DNA from: Cryptomeria japonica
Taxonomy: Eukaryota; Streptophyta; Pinopsida; Cupressales; Cupressaceae
NCBI RefSeq assembly: GCF_030272615.1
Contig: NC_081415.1
Span: forward strand, 418,710,757 to 418,774,756
Reading direction: 5' to 3'
DNA: 64,000 bases
Shown piece by piece: positions 1 to 12,200 of this stretch. Numbering within the stretch: position 1 is the first letter of the stretch; every line of letters starts with the position of its first letter. The notes under the pieces are model-generated. The model did no database searches. It had not been told where the DNA came from and saw only the letters and a program-made list of their open reading frames with translations. Both the position numbers and the translations under genes were made by a program.

Positions 1-250
1 CATAGAGATATTAGAGCATACATCAAAATTTTCAATACCAAATACTTCTCCCTCTTAGAATACTTCTCCCCCTTTGCTAGCAATGACAAAGTACAGCTGA
101 ACAACCCCTGTTTCCATTTGGTATTAAAATAATAACAGTTTATGACAATAAGGAATAAAACTTGTCAAAAATAGATTTAAAGTCCTGCAAGAATTGTTTC
201 ATAGATAAAGACCAGGACTCAAGTAGGGAGGTGGCTACTTCTTTCTCTGT
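1..250 (-). mobile_element. Element F, 3' untranslated end with duplicated polypurine tract
   Basis: Read on the minus strand, this is the tail of element F after its ORF2 stop at 251. Two near-identical pyrimidine blocks on the plus strand, at about 44-57 and 61-75, share an ATACTTCTCCC core. They are the complement of a copia-type polypurine tract and match the tract that abuts the LTR in the related copies at 28363 and 34227. The F 3' LTR should begin just left of about position 60 and is mostly outside the window; I cannot fix its edge. No gene is visible here. Confidence 0.5.
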
Positions 251-1082
251 CTACATCTGGGAGACTTGTTCTTCCATGGCGTCAATTGTGCTCATCTCCT
301 GTGTCACTATTAAGGCATCCAGATTTAGATAGCACTTCTGAAGAATTTGCAGACGTGGGAGGAGAACCAGTTGTAGCTCCTGCAAATCTTGAGACCGGGT
401 GCTGATCTCATGCTCCATTTTTGCTATCTGGGAGTGAAACCGGTGAATGGTTTGCCCATAGACTGTAAAGGAGTCATAAGGTGGCTTGAATGTGCTCATG
501 TAGGACTGCAAGTCAGATTGAAGCTTTTGCTTCTGTGCAATCACATTGTCACATAATAGATGAGGTTGGAAAATCTTGCTGAGTAGAAGATTCCCCTCAT
601 CCAGAGCATCCCTTCTATCCTTTTGTGCTTTTTGGAGTTTAGTCCAGAGCCCATTTAACTTCTTCACCAGAGCAGTATTTAGAACCTTTTGATGCTCTTT
701 CTTAGCATTTGCCTCTGCTACCTCTTCTAAGCTCTGCACTTGATCATCTACTACTGTGCATATGAGCTTTAGTTGTGCCAATGATGAGTCAGTACTGGGG
801 AGGTTTGTACCGGGTAACAAAACGGTAAGAGTGTCAACCGCAACTTGGATCACATCTTCCTCCTCCTTCCTCCTTAACACCTCAAGGCGATCTTGAGCAA
901 CCTTGATGCTCTGCAGTAGCTCTATTTCACTTGCAGATTGGAGCTCAATAGGAATGGTAAGGTCAGTCGGTTTGACTTGACTACCGGTTGCCTTAGGTGT
1001 CTCCATCTGCGTGCTTTTTTCCGCTTCTCCTGCCTTGTCTTCCTCTATTTTCTTCTTTGCCGCTTCTCTTCTCTTTTCCTCT
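251..1082 (-). pseudogene. Element F ORF2, C-terminal part (coiled coil), split by element G
   Basis: This is the end of the long F ORF2, whose first part lies at 13526-15974. The segment starts with a lysine/glutamate-rich run (1082 to about 1010). It continues into a roughly 250-residue, mostly helical, Leu/Gln/Glu-rich stretch with coiled-coil character and stops at 251. If element G and one copy of its 5-bp target duplication are removed, the frame from 13531 runs straight into 1081 without a shift, so both pieces are one gene. The A and B copies also end in a long coiled coil (28582-28980, 34581-34973). I do not recognise a catalytic domain. An env-like ORF of a Sirevirus-type copia element is a possible analogy by position only. 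Confidence 0.6.
1078..1082. repeat. Target site duplication of element G, left copy (CCTCT)
   Basis: CCTCT directly precedes the 5' LTR and is repeated at 13526-13530 directly after the 3' LTR. Five bases is the usual length for Ty3/gypsy and copia integrases. The target is a pyrimidine-rich run inside F ORF2. Confidence 0.9.
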
Positions 1083-2689
1083 TGTTGGGAGTATTTAAAA
1101 CTGAGTCAAGTTCATAGGCCCATTTCAAAAATTTGCCCTGCATTTCCGAATGATTAAAATAAGTCAGTTTGAATGGCCTAGTTAGCAAGGGGGTAAAATG
1201 GAGCCAGTTGATTTTCAGAGGGTAAGGCTCGGGATTCATGTCCCACACCTTTCATTTGGCCTATTCAATGATGTGCAACTTTCAGAATTTAGTTTGGAGA
1301 AGTTTATGAGGTACCCATTTTGAGGGGTGAGCTGGAAGTGCATTTTAGGCACAAATGCAGATTTGATTGAGTGGCCTACTTTGAGCGATTATATATTTTG
1401 CCCTATTGATCGTCATGGAGAAATTTGAAATGGATTCAATTGTATGCATTAATGTGAGTCAGCCTGCAAAATTTCAGGTCTTGACGAATCCATTTGCTCA
1501 ATTTTCATAGCCAATTCCGTTTGCAGTTTGTGTGATTTGGCAAGTCCCTGTTTCGACAGCTAGTCGGAGCCCTGTTTCGCATGAGTGTAAAAGTTGCCTC
1601 AGTTAGCATCATGTTAGAATGTTTGTTCTGGGCTAATGTCAGTATAAATGATGAGCTACGTTTCAAATTTCAAGCCTCTACCAATCCGTTTGATCGGTTT
1701 TCAAAAGAGCTCATTTTGCCATCAAATTCAGTTATCCGCACTCCAGTGTTAGATCAATTAATGTAGCCATTTTTGTGAGTGCACCATTTGCATCCTGTCA
1801 GTCTAGTGATTGAACTAAGAATTCAAAGATTTAATATGTACTTAAAGGTACCTATGTTTCAAATTTGAGGGCCTACGGAGGTCGTTTGATATTTTTGAGA
1901 AAGGCATCATGTGTTGCCAGGACATTGACTTCGTCAGGTCCGTAGTGTCGACAAAGCCAGTTGGCCGTTTTCGGAAATTAATATCTCTTCACTCGAGACT
2001 CGTCTTGAGAAACCGTTTGGTAGAAGTCATCCTTGTATACCAGAGTACACGCCTGTCATATGGCGAGCTCCAGAAAGGTGTTTTGACAGGTTTGAAAATT
2101 ACGTCTTCGCGATTAAATACGAAAATTGTGGCGTAATTGCTTGAAGGTTGTAAAATGCAATTTTATGATCCGAAAATGATGCCGATCGTTTCTAGAGGTA
2201 TGTTTGAGGTCCGTGAAGCATTTCAGAAGTCATTTGTTTGAAAACGATTTTTTTTTTAGTCGGACCCACTTTGGGGCCCGACCTAGCTCGACTGCAATTC
2301 GCCAGTGGGATGGTGAGAGGTGACTCCAGTTTATTGGTCGTTAATGGATTGATGGTGTATGTCTTGCATATTAGTTTTAAACCTCAAACATTTTAGAGAG
2401 ATATCTCCACCAATGTTTTATATATTGAAAAATGGAAGGCGATGGGTATTGGAGCAGATTTTAAAAAAAATTCAAAGCAATGCAATCAGTATGTGTATCT
2501 TCATGCTGAATCCTCCATGTGGCTGCTGATTAAAGCATATTGTAATTGGAGCTCCCTTGCTGGATTTCTCTCATGTGATGATTGGTGAGACTTTTTTTTT
2601 AAAAGAAAAAAAAATTCCAAATTAACCAAGATGAAAGAGGGAAAATCAGTGGTTGGGCGTTGAAGTTACCAGCAGGCATAGACATTTCT

Positions 2690-3500
2690 TTTCAAATGCA
2701 GCATCTTCCTCTCCCATGTGAAGGCTTCAGGTCAAATGAATGGCAAATGTATGTTGTCAAATTGAATGCATATCTCCAGGCCAATGTTCCTTCCTCCATG
2801 AAGTGTTGCAATAGCTACAGAAACTTTCAAAGCAAATGAAAACACTCCAAAGCCCCACGTGAACGACTTTGTGTGACATGATAAGAGAGCAACATTAAAA
2901 TGTTTCAAGCAAATAAACTGCAGCAATCTTCCTTCCTACGCCTGGTAATGGTCTTAGAAGACTTTGATAAAATGAAACTTGGCAAGCATTTAACCCAAAT
3001 ATCCTTGTGAGTGACATGATGGCTGGAGGAGTATATAAACCTTCAAGCATATGCATAGTGGCATAAACTCCCCATTTCTCCCTCACGTGCTGTGGTTGGG
3101 GGATCATTTTGAAAACTTTCCATAGCAAATGAATTTCCTAGGTTCTACATGGTGAGTAGAGTGTGGAGGAAGGAGTTTTCAGTTTCAAAACACCAATTTC
3201 CCTTGCTGTGGTGTGTGGAAAGAAACAACAAGCAACCAAAACACAACAATTTTCCTCCCTCACATGAGAATGGGGAGAGCTGAAACCAAATCAAATGGAG
3301 GCCAATCAATTTCCTCTCCCACGTGGCTGGTGAAGGGGGGAAATTTGAAATCAAATGGCAATTGCTGCAGTCTCCTTCCTTCGTGTGGCTGTTTGGAGGC
3401 CATATTAACCATAACAAATGCATTTGGCAGGTGTAAATCCAATGTCCGCGACCTTGCCAGCATATTCCCTCCCTCGCGTGCTGTTTGAAGATAAACACTT
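2690..3500 (+). promoter_or_regulatory. G-box-rich modular block in the G LTR
   Basis: About seven degenerate modules of roughly 80-110 bp recur. Each has a pyrimidine-rich TTTCCTCCCTC-like stretch, a CACGTG-like core and a following AAATG(A/G) word. Perfect CACGTG occurs at 2856-2861, 3084-3089 and 3320-3325. In the other LTR it occurs at 11016, 11244 and 11421. Sites lost in one LTR are CACATG there but CACGTG in the other, so the ancestral LTR had more. CACGTG is the plant G-box bound by bZIP/bHLH factors (established); an enhancer role here is inference. Confidence 0.45.
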
Positions 3501-3894
3501 CCGATTAAATCTAGACAATTGCCATTAAAACCCAAAGAAAAGCTCAGAAGTGCAGTCCCAGGCATATGATAATTATCCCACATTGGCTGTGCACTGGGAG
3601 CTTTTAGTATTTATATGTAAAAACCTTACAGTAGTAATATGTCTAAGCCATAAAGGCTTTTGACGGACGGTGTTGTTGGGCGCCCAAGGTGGGCCCATGC
3701 ATGAGCACGCTTCCCGAGTTGACAAATGAGGTGACTGGGTGGCGACCAGGTGGACCCCACACAGACACGCTTCTCGAGGTAGACCAGAAAAATTTTGCAG
3801 AGGAAGGCCAGGTTAACGAGTGAGCAAGTTCGAGAGAGATCAACGGCTCGCGCTATTTCGCGAAAGGAAGATGCATGCGAGTTACACCCCGCGA

Positions 3895-4130
3895 AGTTGC
3901 GAAAGCCAGGTGGCGGGTACAGTCAGATGTCTAGCAGGCGGGTCTCGATGAGGTGGCAGTGACGTGGCACATAGTTGGCACACAGGTGGCAGTCCAGTGG
4001 CGATGACTGGGCAATGAAGTGGCGTACAAGCAAGCAGCCCAGTGGCGGTGACGTGGCCGACAGGTGGCAAAAGATGAGGTGTCATCCCAGGTGGCGTCCG
4101 GTCAACCCCATCGACCAATCGGAGGCCGCC
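3895..4130 (+). repeat. GGTGGC / ACGTGGC short tandem array in the G LTR
   Basis: Around ten imperfect units carrying AGGTGGC or GACGTGGC follow each other at irregular 15-30 bp spacing. They make a CpG-rich island in an otherwise AT-rich LTR. The matching block in the other LTR is about 12060-12290. ACGTGGC resembles the ABRE/bZIP core. The array is present in both LTRs, so it predates the insertion. Confidence 0.5.
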
Positions 4131-5370
4131 ACATGGCAAAAGCGTCAGACCAAATGGAGGCAAAAATCAAAATTAAAATCCATAAATAATATAGTTCAAA
4201 CTATATTAAAATTCGAAAAATTTAAATGATGGATCCATGTTGAGGATTAATTCGCCCAGGGTCTAAATTTTGGCCAAAATATAAAGTATTATATATCGCC
4301 GGAAAGCTCTCAGAGTGAGGAATCTGATTATGAGGTTAATTTTGATAAATGTGGGATATTTTGGAAGAAGTATCCACGGGAACAAAATTCAGTTAGAGGG
4401 GAGACACTTGGCAATTTTCAGTTGTAGATTTGATTCTCTTCCCTCTCCTTCTTATTCCCAATTCTTCTCAGTTGTAGGGGTTCTAGTTTTTGAGAGATTT
4501 GCTCCAAGGGAGAAATTCGAAATTGCAGGTTCTAGTGATGGCATCCTTTTATCAATGCAAATGACAGTGTGTTCGTCTATGTTTTCAGTGTTGTCTTTAC
4601 TGTAGGTTTAGTTTCAGTTTGCAGGTTCACACATATGCAAGGCATGTGTGAGTTTCCATGAAATTGTCTCCAAAATGTACTCAGATTCATATAATTTCAT
4701 ATTATCAAGGATAATTTGAGTTGTCTCTTTTAGATTCCTCTAAGAGTGTAATGTTGTCTTTTGGGTATTCTTCAAGGAAGGATTTAAATCCTAAAACCCA
4801 GCATTAATGATTTTGAATGCATATTGGATATCTACATATAAGTATGGTTTTGTAACAGAGCAGAGGATTGTATTAATGTAAAGCATTGATACATGAAAAT
4901 TTAATGTTGAAAAGAACTTGCACCTGAGATTTCTCATCCAGTTTTACGCATGACTCTGTGGCCTGGATAAGGCACTGGTCTCTTGCAATATTGAAAGGTT
5001 GTCAGAACACCTTTTAAAAATAAAAAATCAGAATATCTTTTTATATTTTATGTTATGTGGAAGTGTCCCTCCATCTCATGATTCAAAATGTTGAGTTGCA
5101 AGTGTGGATCTAGCCCATCTGCAGTTATCTCTTAGTTTTTGAACCTTTTGAGATCCATCTGCTTTTGATTGATGCAGTCTTGTGTGTAATAGGTCTAATT
5201 AAATGCATCAAAGGTATACCTGCCTAGGTTTTGCAGAGCCTGAAGAGTAGAAGGATTCATATCCTTGTCATGTTGTCCAAGCCCTGAGGTGTTTCATTGA
5301 TTGAGATTGGCTATTTCATAGATAGATTTGCAGGTATACTTGGGTTATCACTTTTGGTGAACAACAAAAA

Positions 5371-5388
5371 TGGCGACTCTGCTGGGGA
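5371..5388 (+). other. Element G primer binding site
   Basis: TGGCGACTCTGCTGGGGA starts 4 nt after the LTR end, the expected place for a minus-strand primer site. It fits the complement of a plant tRNA-Arg 3' end with about one mismatch, as I remember that tRNA. Partial copies of the core GGCGACTCT recur near 5620 and 5941. Confidence 0.7.
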
Positions 5389-6419
5389 TTTGAAATAGAA
5401 ATTGCATAATTTCATCCAGTTAGTCAGTCCATTGAGAATGCACAGAGTTGAAAATGTCTTTTATGGTTGAGGGATTTAGTATTATGTTCTGAGGTTGTAA
5501 TGTTATTTTCTGCTATCAGAGAAAATTTCTTGTGAAGAATTAGAGAAAATATACATTGTTCAGAGTTGTAAGAGGTTCTTATAGCTGTTTATGAATTCTC
5601 CCCAATGTCATAATTGGGAGGCGACTCTAGTCTTTGTACTGGTGCTTGAAGGAATTTTGTATTCCAAGACTTTCACAAGATTGGTTGATAATATTATGAA
5701 TCATATTAAGATGCAGATGGATCTTATTAGCAGATGCTCAAACATGGTGCTTTCATCATAAAAGTTTTATGAAAGGTGTAGTAAAAGATTTCAATCACAC
5801 ATAAGTCTGATGTATTTTTCAGATTTGTGTTGAATAGCCTGGAAGAGTGTGTGTTGCAGCGAGGTTGAAAAGAGAAACAGAGAAATTAATTTTGTGTTGA
5901 ATGGCATCCTGCTGTTCAAAATATCCTCTGTGCAAGAGGTGGCGACTCTGTGATAAAAGACCGTGCTGAAAGTGGAAGTTAATCTCCAGATCTACAAGTT
6001 TTATACAACTACAAAATCTCTAGGTATTTTCAGAGGTTTCAAATGCAAAACAATTTCCTCTAAAAATTTGAATGTGTAATGTCGTTTTCCCATTTAGTGA
6101 ACAACACTAGTCTAGAGGGAAAGAGAGGATCTCAAAATTGATTTGCATATCTATGCTGCTAAAATATTCAGTGTATGTTATCTTCCGTAGTATGCAAATG
6201 TGAAAGAACTTTATGTCAAGCAATGTTAAGGAATAGGTTTGAATAAGGATACGTGCTTGAAGTTTTGTATTCCAGATTGTATAATCATTTGTGGAAGTAG
6301 GAAAAATGTGCAGTGAAGTTTTTCAGCCTTGTGTATTTCCACATAGAGCCATGCCTAGTAAACCAGAACAACCATAGAATAGGAGAAGTTTCATCATTAA
6401 CCATTATGCTGCTCTAAGT
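5389..6419 (+). other. Element G leader, non-coding
   Basis: This is an AT-rich leader of about 1 kb between the primer site and the gag-like frame. I see no long open frame. Short words from the LTR end and primer site recur in degraded form: GGCGACTCT near 5620 and 5941, and GTGAACAACA near 6098. Confidence 0.5.
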
Positions 6420-9017
6420 TTAAGAGATATTCCGGGTTACCCAAATCCCATACCCACATAAATTAGAAAGTATTTGCCCATATTTAGTGGGAAGAAATCA
6501 GAATCAACATGTCAACATGTTAAAAGGTTTTTAGATTTGATAGGAGAATTCGAAATTTGCCAAGAAGATGTATGCATGAAGTTGTTTATTTAGTCATTAA
6601 AAGAGGATGCAAGAGATTGGTTCTCTTTTTTGCCAGTGAATTATATTACCTCATGGGAAGAATTGGTTTCAAATTTCATGGATCAATTCGATGAGAAGGT
6701 GAGTGATTCCGACTTGCTGAAAGAATTCACCTATATACAAATCAGGGAAGATGAATTGGTACCAACGTTTAATATCAGATTTTCACAAGCTTTGTCCAAA
6801 ATTTCCAGAAAGTATAAACTTGATGATAAAGTATGTCTGGATGTTTATATGAGTGCATTTGATGAGAAGATGGGTTTCCTATTGAGAAACAAAGAACCCA
6901 AAACCTTGTATGAAGCCTTTAACACAGCTAGGGATATAGAAAATAACTTGAAGTTTGGAATCTCGAAGAGATTCATGTCTGCTGTTGTTTGATACCAAAG
7001 CACCTTCAATGGTGAAGTACCATGTGAAGCTGAGAAAATCATTCCTTGTTTAGGTGCATCAAGCTCTGCAGTTCCAAATGGCTTTTATGATGCATGTGTT
7101 TCAGATTTAGATGAGAGTCAAGAACCTTTGCTGTTAATGTCGGTTGTCTCTCGCAGTAGTGATGGAATGATCAGTGGGAAGTGTTGTGAAAATGTTGATA
7201 CAGAGGTAGATATATACAAGGGGTATGTACCATTTGATTTGTATGCCGGTTATGCTGACTATGTGGCTGCCAACTACCAAGTGAATCATGCATCTCTTCA
7301 GGATAATATTAATGAAAATAATGATGGTGATGACCATCAATCTTTACATGCTGCTGATGTATTTGATGTTGAAATACCAAATACAGAGGGATTACTAAGT
7401 GTTATTGTTTGTGCAAGCAAAAATGTGCCATATGACGAAAATCAAAATTTTTTAGTGCAAACAATAGTTGATCCTCACTTAGATATTGATAATCTTAATT
7501 GTGTTGAGGATGAAGTAAATCTATTTTCAGATTTCACTTCAAATTTCACTTCTTGTAATCATGATGATGATCTTTCTTTTTTGAAAGTTATGCACAATGT
7601 TAATTCAGAAGATTTCAGCAGTGTGCATGATTTCAATAAAAATGTAGCACACACGGATGGACAAGTTTTTACGGAATCTCAAATGGAACAACAAAGTGCA
7701 ATGTAAGTCCAGAAGATTGTAGAACTTAAGAAAGCTCTTGAGGTTGTGGATAAGAAGGTTCAGATATTGGAGAGCCTTCGAGTTGTTGATGAAGACCTTC
7801 TGCAATATAGTGAAGGGAATTCTTCGGAAAAGGACTGTGAATTGAATGCTTGTATACTTGATGAACATGCTGATCTAACAGATGGTTTTATGACAGAACA
7901 TTTTAGTGAACATGCTGAAAACTCATCTGATGAAGTAAATGACAGCGATGTTTATGTTCATTCTTTGGCTGATGACGAGTGTTCAATTGGTGAAGATCAT
8001 CAGTCGTGGCAAGATAAGTATGACTATCTTGATTTTCAGAATGATAGTAATAGGATGAAATCTGATGGATGTGAAACATGGAAAACTGATGATTGTTCCA
8101 GCCACGTTTCAATTTCTTCTTTGTCCGATGAAGATGATTGTGATGATCGAATGGATGGTGTCTTTAGCAATTTTGCTAATGTTCTATTCAATGCTGATAT
8201 AGATACGGACCAGCCACTTCAGTGTCATAATGTTCATGAGGGGATTCTTCATTTTGTTTCTAACCCTTTGTATGAAGAGATAACGGATCAGCCAGATGTT
8301 ATAGATGATGAACCAGTCCATAATACTGATGAAACTCTAAACAACAATAGCATGGGTTGTAAAAAATTATATCATGATGAAGGTAAGAGGCATGGGTTAT
8401 GTGATGACTTTTTCAAACCACAAATGAAAGTGTTTCAGGTGGATGTAAGCCTGAAAGAGAAATAGTTAGCTGAGGATTTGCTTCAGCCAGAGGTATGCAT
8501 TCTTTTCCATGAATGGGATGTTGAGAATGCAGAGGTTTTCAGTTTGATAAGCAAGGATAGTATGAGGTGTGATCTGCATAGTGAAGTATCACATCCGGAT
8601 TGTAATGTTCATGTTCCTTGTTTGCATCAGCTGGTTAGTAGTGTCCCTCGTTCTATTAATTTAAATGGTAATAAGACATGTGCTGATAGGAATTGCAATG
8701 TTGAGAATGAGTGTTTTATTTTTCAAGTTCAACATGATGATGTCCTTGCAAATGGTAGAATTGATTGGGACAGTGAAAGGTATGTCAGCTTGTGGGAATG
8801 CCTCTATGGTGATTTGTCTCATAATTTTACTTGTGTTGAAGTAGTGCGTGGTTACAAAGTTCAGAATCAGACAAGAGGTAAGCACACTAGCTGTTTCAGT
8901 AATGAGACAAAAGAGGTTGATTATAAGAATTATGCTCAGCTGTTATTGAAAAGTGCCTTTGTTTGGATCATGGTATTAAGTGATGAGAATCAGATTTTTG
9001 ACAGAGGTAAATGCTAG
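6420..9017 (+). pseudogene. Element G gag fused to a long acidic C-terminal region
   Basis: One reading frame stays open from 6420 to 9017 except for five nonsense codons (6459 TAA, 6591 TAG, 6990 TGA, 7704 TAA, 8463 TAG). I saw no frameshift. Residues from 6420 to 6989 look like a retrotransposon gag domain: an ARDWFSFLP motif, followed by TSWEELVSNF and the helical stretch usual in the Ty3/gypsy capsid. The remaining roughly 670 codons are very rich in Asp, Glu, Asn, His and Ser, with scattered Cys. I recognise no protease, zinc knuckle or polymerase motif there. The stops are the kind made by C-to-T or G-to-A changes. The role of the acidic region is unknown. Confidence 0.65.
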
Positions 9018-9242
9018 AATTGTTTGAGCAGCTTGTATTCAGTTTTAAGCATGTTTGTATCTATTGTATAGTTTCTCTGCTTCAGTTGTGTGGTTTTCAA
9101 TAAAGTTCCCTGTTGTTTGGGTAGAATAAGGAAGCCTTGTTTTGAGAAGAGAAGAATGATCCATTTTTGAGTGGTCTGTTTACCTAAAGATATCTGGATT
9201 CTTGTGTTGATCTCGCAATCAACCATCCCCAGTCAGAGCCAC
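9018..9242 (+). other. Element G 3' untranslated segment
   Basis: A short spacer between the ORF stop and the 3' LTR. A purine run (about 9140-9156) lies some 90 bp upstream of the LTR, but the bases directly before TGTTGGGAGT are not polypurine. That is unusual for a functional LTR element. Confidence 0.5.
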
Positions 9243-12200
9243 TGTTGGGAGTATTTAAAACTGAGTCAAATTCATAGGCCCATTTCAAAAATTTGCCCTG
9301 CATTTCCGAATGATTAAAATAAGTTAGTTTGAATGGCCTAGTTAGCAAGCGGGTAAAATGGAGCCAGTTGATTTTCAGAGGGTAAGGCTCGGGATTCATG
9401 TCCCACACCTTTCATTTGGCCTATTCAGTGATGTGCAACTTTCAGAATAGAGTTTGGAGAAGTTTATGAGGTACCCATTTTGAGGGGTGAGCTGGAAGTG
9501 CATTTTAGGCACACATGCAGATTTGATTGAGTAGCCTACTTTGAGCGATTATATATTTTGCCCTGTTGATCGTCATGGAGAAATTCGAAATGGATTCAAT
9601 TGTATGCATTAATGTGAGTTAGCCTACAAAATTTCAGGTCTTGATGGATCCATTTTCTCAATTTTCATAGCCAATTCCGTTTGCAGTTTGTGTGATTTGG
9701 CAAGTCCCTGTTTCGACAGCTAGTCGGAGCCCTGTTTCGCATGAGTGTAAAAGTTGCCTCAGTTGGCGTCATGTCAAATTGTTTGTTCCGAGCTAATGTC
9801 AGTATAAATGATGAGCTACGTTTCAAATTTAAAGCCTCTACCAATCCGTTTGATCGGTTTTCAAAAGAGCTCATTTTGCCATCAAATTCAGTTATCTGCA
9901 CTCCAGTGTTAGATCAGTTAATGTAGCCATTTTTGTGAGTGCACCATTTGCATCTTGTCAGTCTGGTGATCAAACTAAGAATTCAAAGATTTAATATGTA
10001 CTTAAAGGTACCTATGTTTCAAATTTGAGGGCCTACGGAGGTCGTTTGATATTTTTGAGAAAGGCGTCATGTGTTGCCAGGACATTGACTTCGTTAGGTC
10101 TGCAGTGTCGACAAAGCCAGTTGGCTGTTTTCAGAAATTAATATCTCTTCGCTCGAGACTCGTCTTGAGAAACCGTTTGGTAGAAGTCATCCTTGTATAT
10201 CAGAGTACACGCCTGTCAGATGGCGAGCTCCAGAAAGGTGTTTTGATAGGTTTGAAAATTACGTCTTCGCGATTAAATGCGAAAATTGTGGCGTAATTGC
10301 CTGAAGGTTGTAAAATGCAATTTTATGATCCAAAAATGATACCGATCATTTCCAGAGGTATGTTTGAGGTCCGTGAAGCATTTCAGAAGTCATTTGTTTG
10401 AAAACGAAATTTTTTTTAGTCGGACCCACTTTGGGGCTCGACCTAGCTCGACTGCAATTCGCCAGTGGGATGGTGAGAGGTGACTCCAGTTTATTGGTTG
10501 TTAATGGATTGATGGTGTATGTCTTGCATATTAGTTTTAAACCTCAAACATTTTAGAGAGATATCTCCACCAATGTTTTATATATTGAAAAATAGAAGGC
10601 GATGGGTATTGGAGCAGATTTTAAAAAAAATTCAAAGCAATGCAATCAGTATGTGTATCTTCATGCTGAATCCTCCATGTGGCTGTTGATTAAAGCATAT
10701 TGTAATTGGAGCTCCCTTGCTGGATTCCTCTCATGTGATGATTGGTGAGACTTTTTTTTAAAAAGAAAAAAAAATTCCAAATTAACCAAGATGAAAGAGG
10801 GAAAATCAGTGGTTGGGCGTTGAAGTTACCAGCAGGCATAGACATTTCTTTTCAAATGCAGCATCTTCCTCTCCCATGTGAAGGCTTCAGGTCAAATGAA
10901 TGGCAAATGTATGTTGTCAAATTGAATGCATATCTCCAGGCCAATGTTCCTTCCTCCATGAAGTGTTGCAGCAGCTACAGAAACTTTCAAAGCAAATGAA
11001 AACACTCCAAAGCCCCACGTGAAAGACTTTGTGTGACATGATAAGAGAGCAACATTAAAATGTTTCAAGCAAATAAACTGCAGCAGTCTTCCTTCCTACG
11101 CCTGGTAATGGTCTTAGAAGACTTTGATAAAATGAAACTTGGCAAGCATTTAACCCAAATATCCTTGTGAGTGACGTGATGGCTGGGGGAGTATAGAAAC
11201 CTTCAAGCATATGCATAGTGGCATAAACTCCCCATTTCTCCCTCACGTGCTGTGGTTGGGGGATCATTTTGAAAACTTTCCATAGCAAATGAATTTCCCA
11301 GGTTCTACGTGGTGAGTAGAGTGTGGAGGAAAGAGTTTTCAGTTTCAAAACACCAATTTCCCTTGCTGTGGTGCGTGGAAAGAAACAACAAGCAACCAAA
11401 ACACAACAATTTTCCTCCCTCACGTGAGAATGGGGAGAGCTGGAACCAAATCAAATGGAGACCAATCAATTTCCTCTCCCACATGGCTGGTGAAGGGGGG
11501 AAATTTGAAATCAAATGGCAATTGCTGCAGTCTCCTTCCTCTGTGTGGCTGTTTGGAGGCCATATTAACCATAACAAATGCATTTGGCAGGTGTAAATCT
11601 AATGTCTGCGACCTTGCCAGCATATTCCCTCCCTCGCGTGTTGTTTAAAGATAAACACTTCCGATTAAATCTAGAAAATCGCCATTAAAACCCAAAGAAA
11701 AGCTCAGAAGTCCAGTCCCAGGCATAAGATAACTATCCCACATTGGTTGTGCATTGGGAGCTTTTAGTATTTATATGTAAAACCTTACAGTAGTAATATG
11801 TCTAAGCCATAAAGGCTTTTGATGGACGGTGTTGTTGGGCGCCCAAGGTGGGCCCACGCACAAGCATGCTTCCCGAGGCGACAAAGGAGGTGACTGGGCG
11901 GCGACTAGGTGGACCCCACGTAGGCACTCTTCTTGAGGCAAAATGGTGAAATTTTGCTAAGGAAGGCCGGGTTAACGAGTGAGCAAGTTCGAGAGAGATC
12001 AACGGCTTGCGCTATTTCGTGAAAGGAAGATGCACACGAGTTACACCCCACGAAGTTGCGAAAGCCAGGTGGCGAGTACAGTCAGATGTCCAGCAGGCAG
12101 GTCCTGATGAGGTGGCAGTAACGTGGCACACAGTTGGCGCACAGGTGGGAATCTAGTGGTGATGACGGGGCGATGAAGTGGCATACAAGCAAGCAGCCCA

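Larger units (their letters stand above)
1083..5366 (+). repeat. Element G 5' LTR (4,284 bp)
   Basis: This LTR is nearly collinear with 9243-13525. It contains several structured blocks: G-box-like modules at about 2690-3500 (CACGTG at 2856, 3084 and 3320) and an array of GGTGGC/ACGTGGC units at about 3900-4130. It also holds AT-rich flanks and short open stretches that I regard as chance. An AT-rich TATTTATATG-like block lies near 3608-3617, but I cannot name a certain core promoter. Confidence 0.9.

Noticed and set aside
1581-4605. Short open frames in the G LTR (for example 1581-1766, 1909-2136, 3213-3488, 4315-4605) that recur in the other LTR
   Set aside because: They recur because the LTR is duplicated. 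They have no domain, overlap on both strands, and differ by stops and shifts between the two LTRs.
5371-5388. A tRNA gene near the primer sites
   Set aside because: Only an 18-bp complement to a tRNA end is present; no cloverleaf is visible there or elsewhere.
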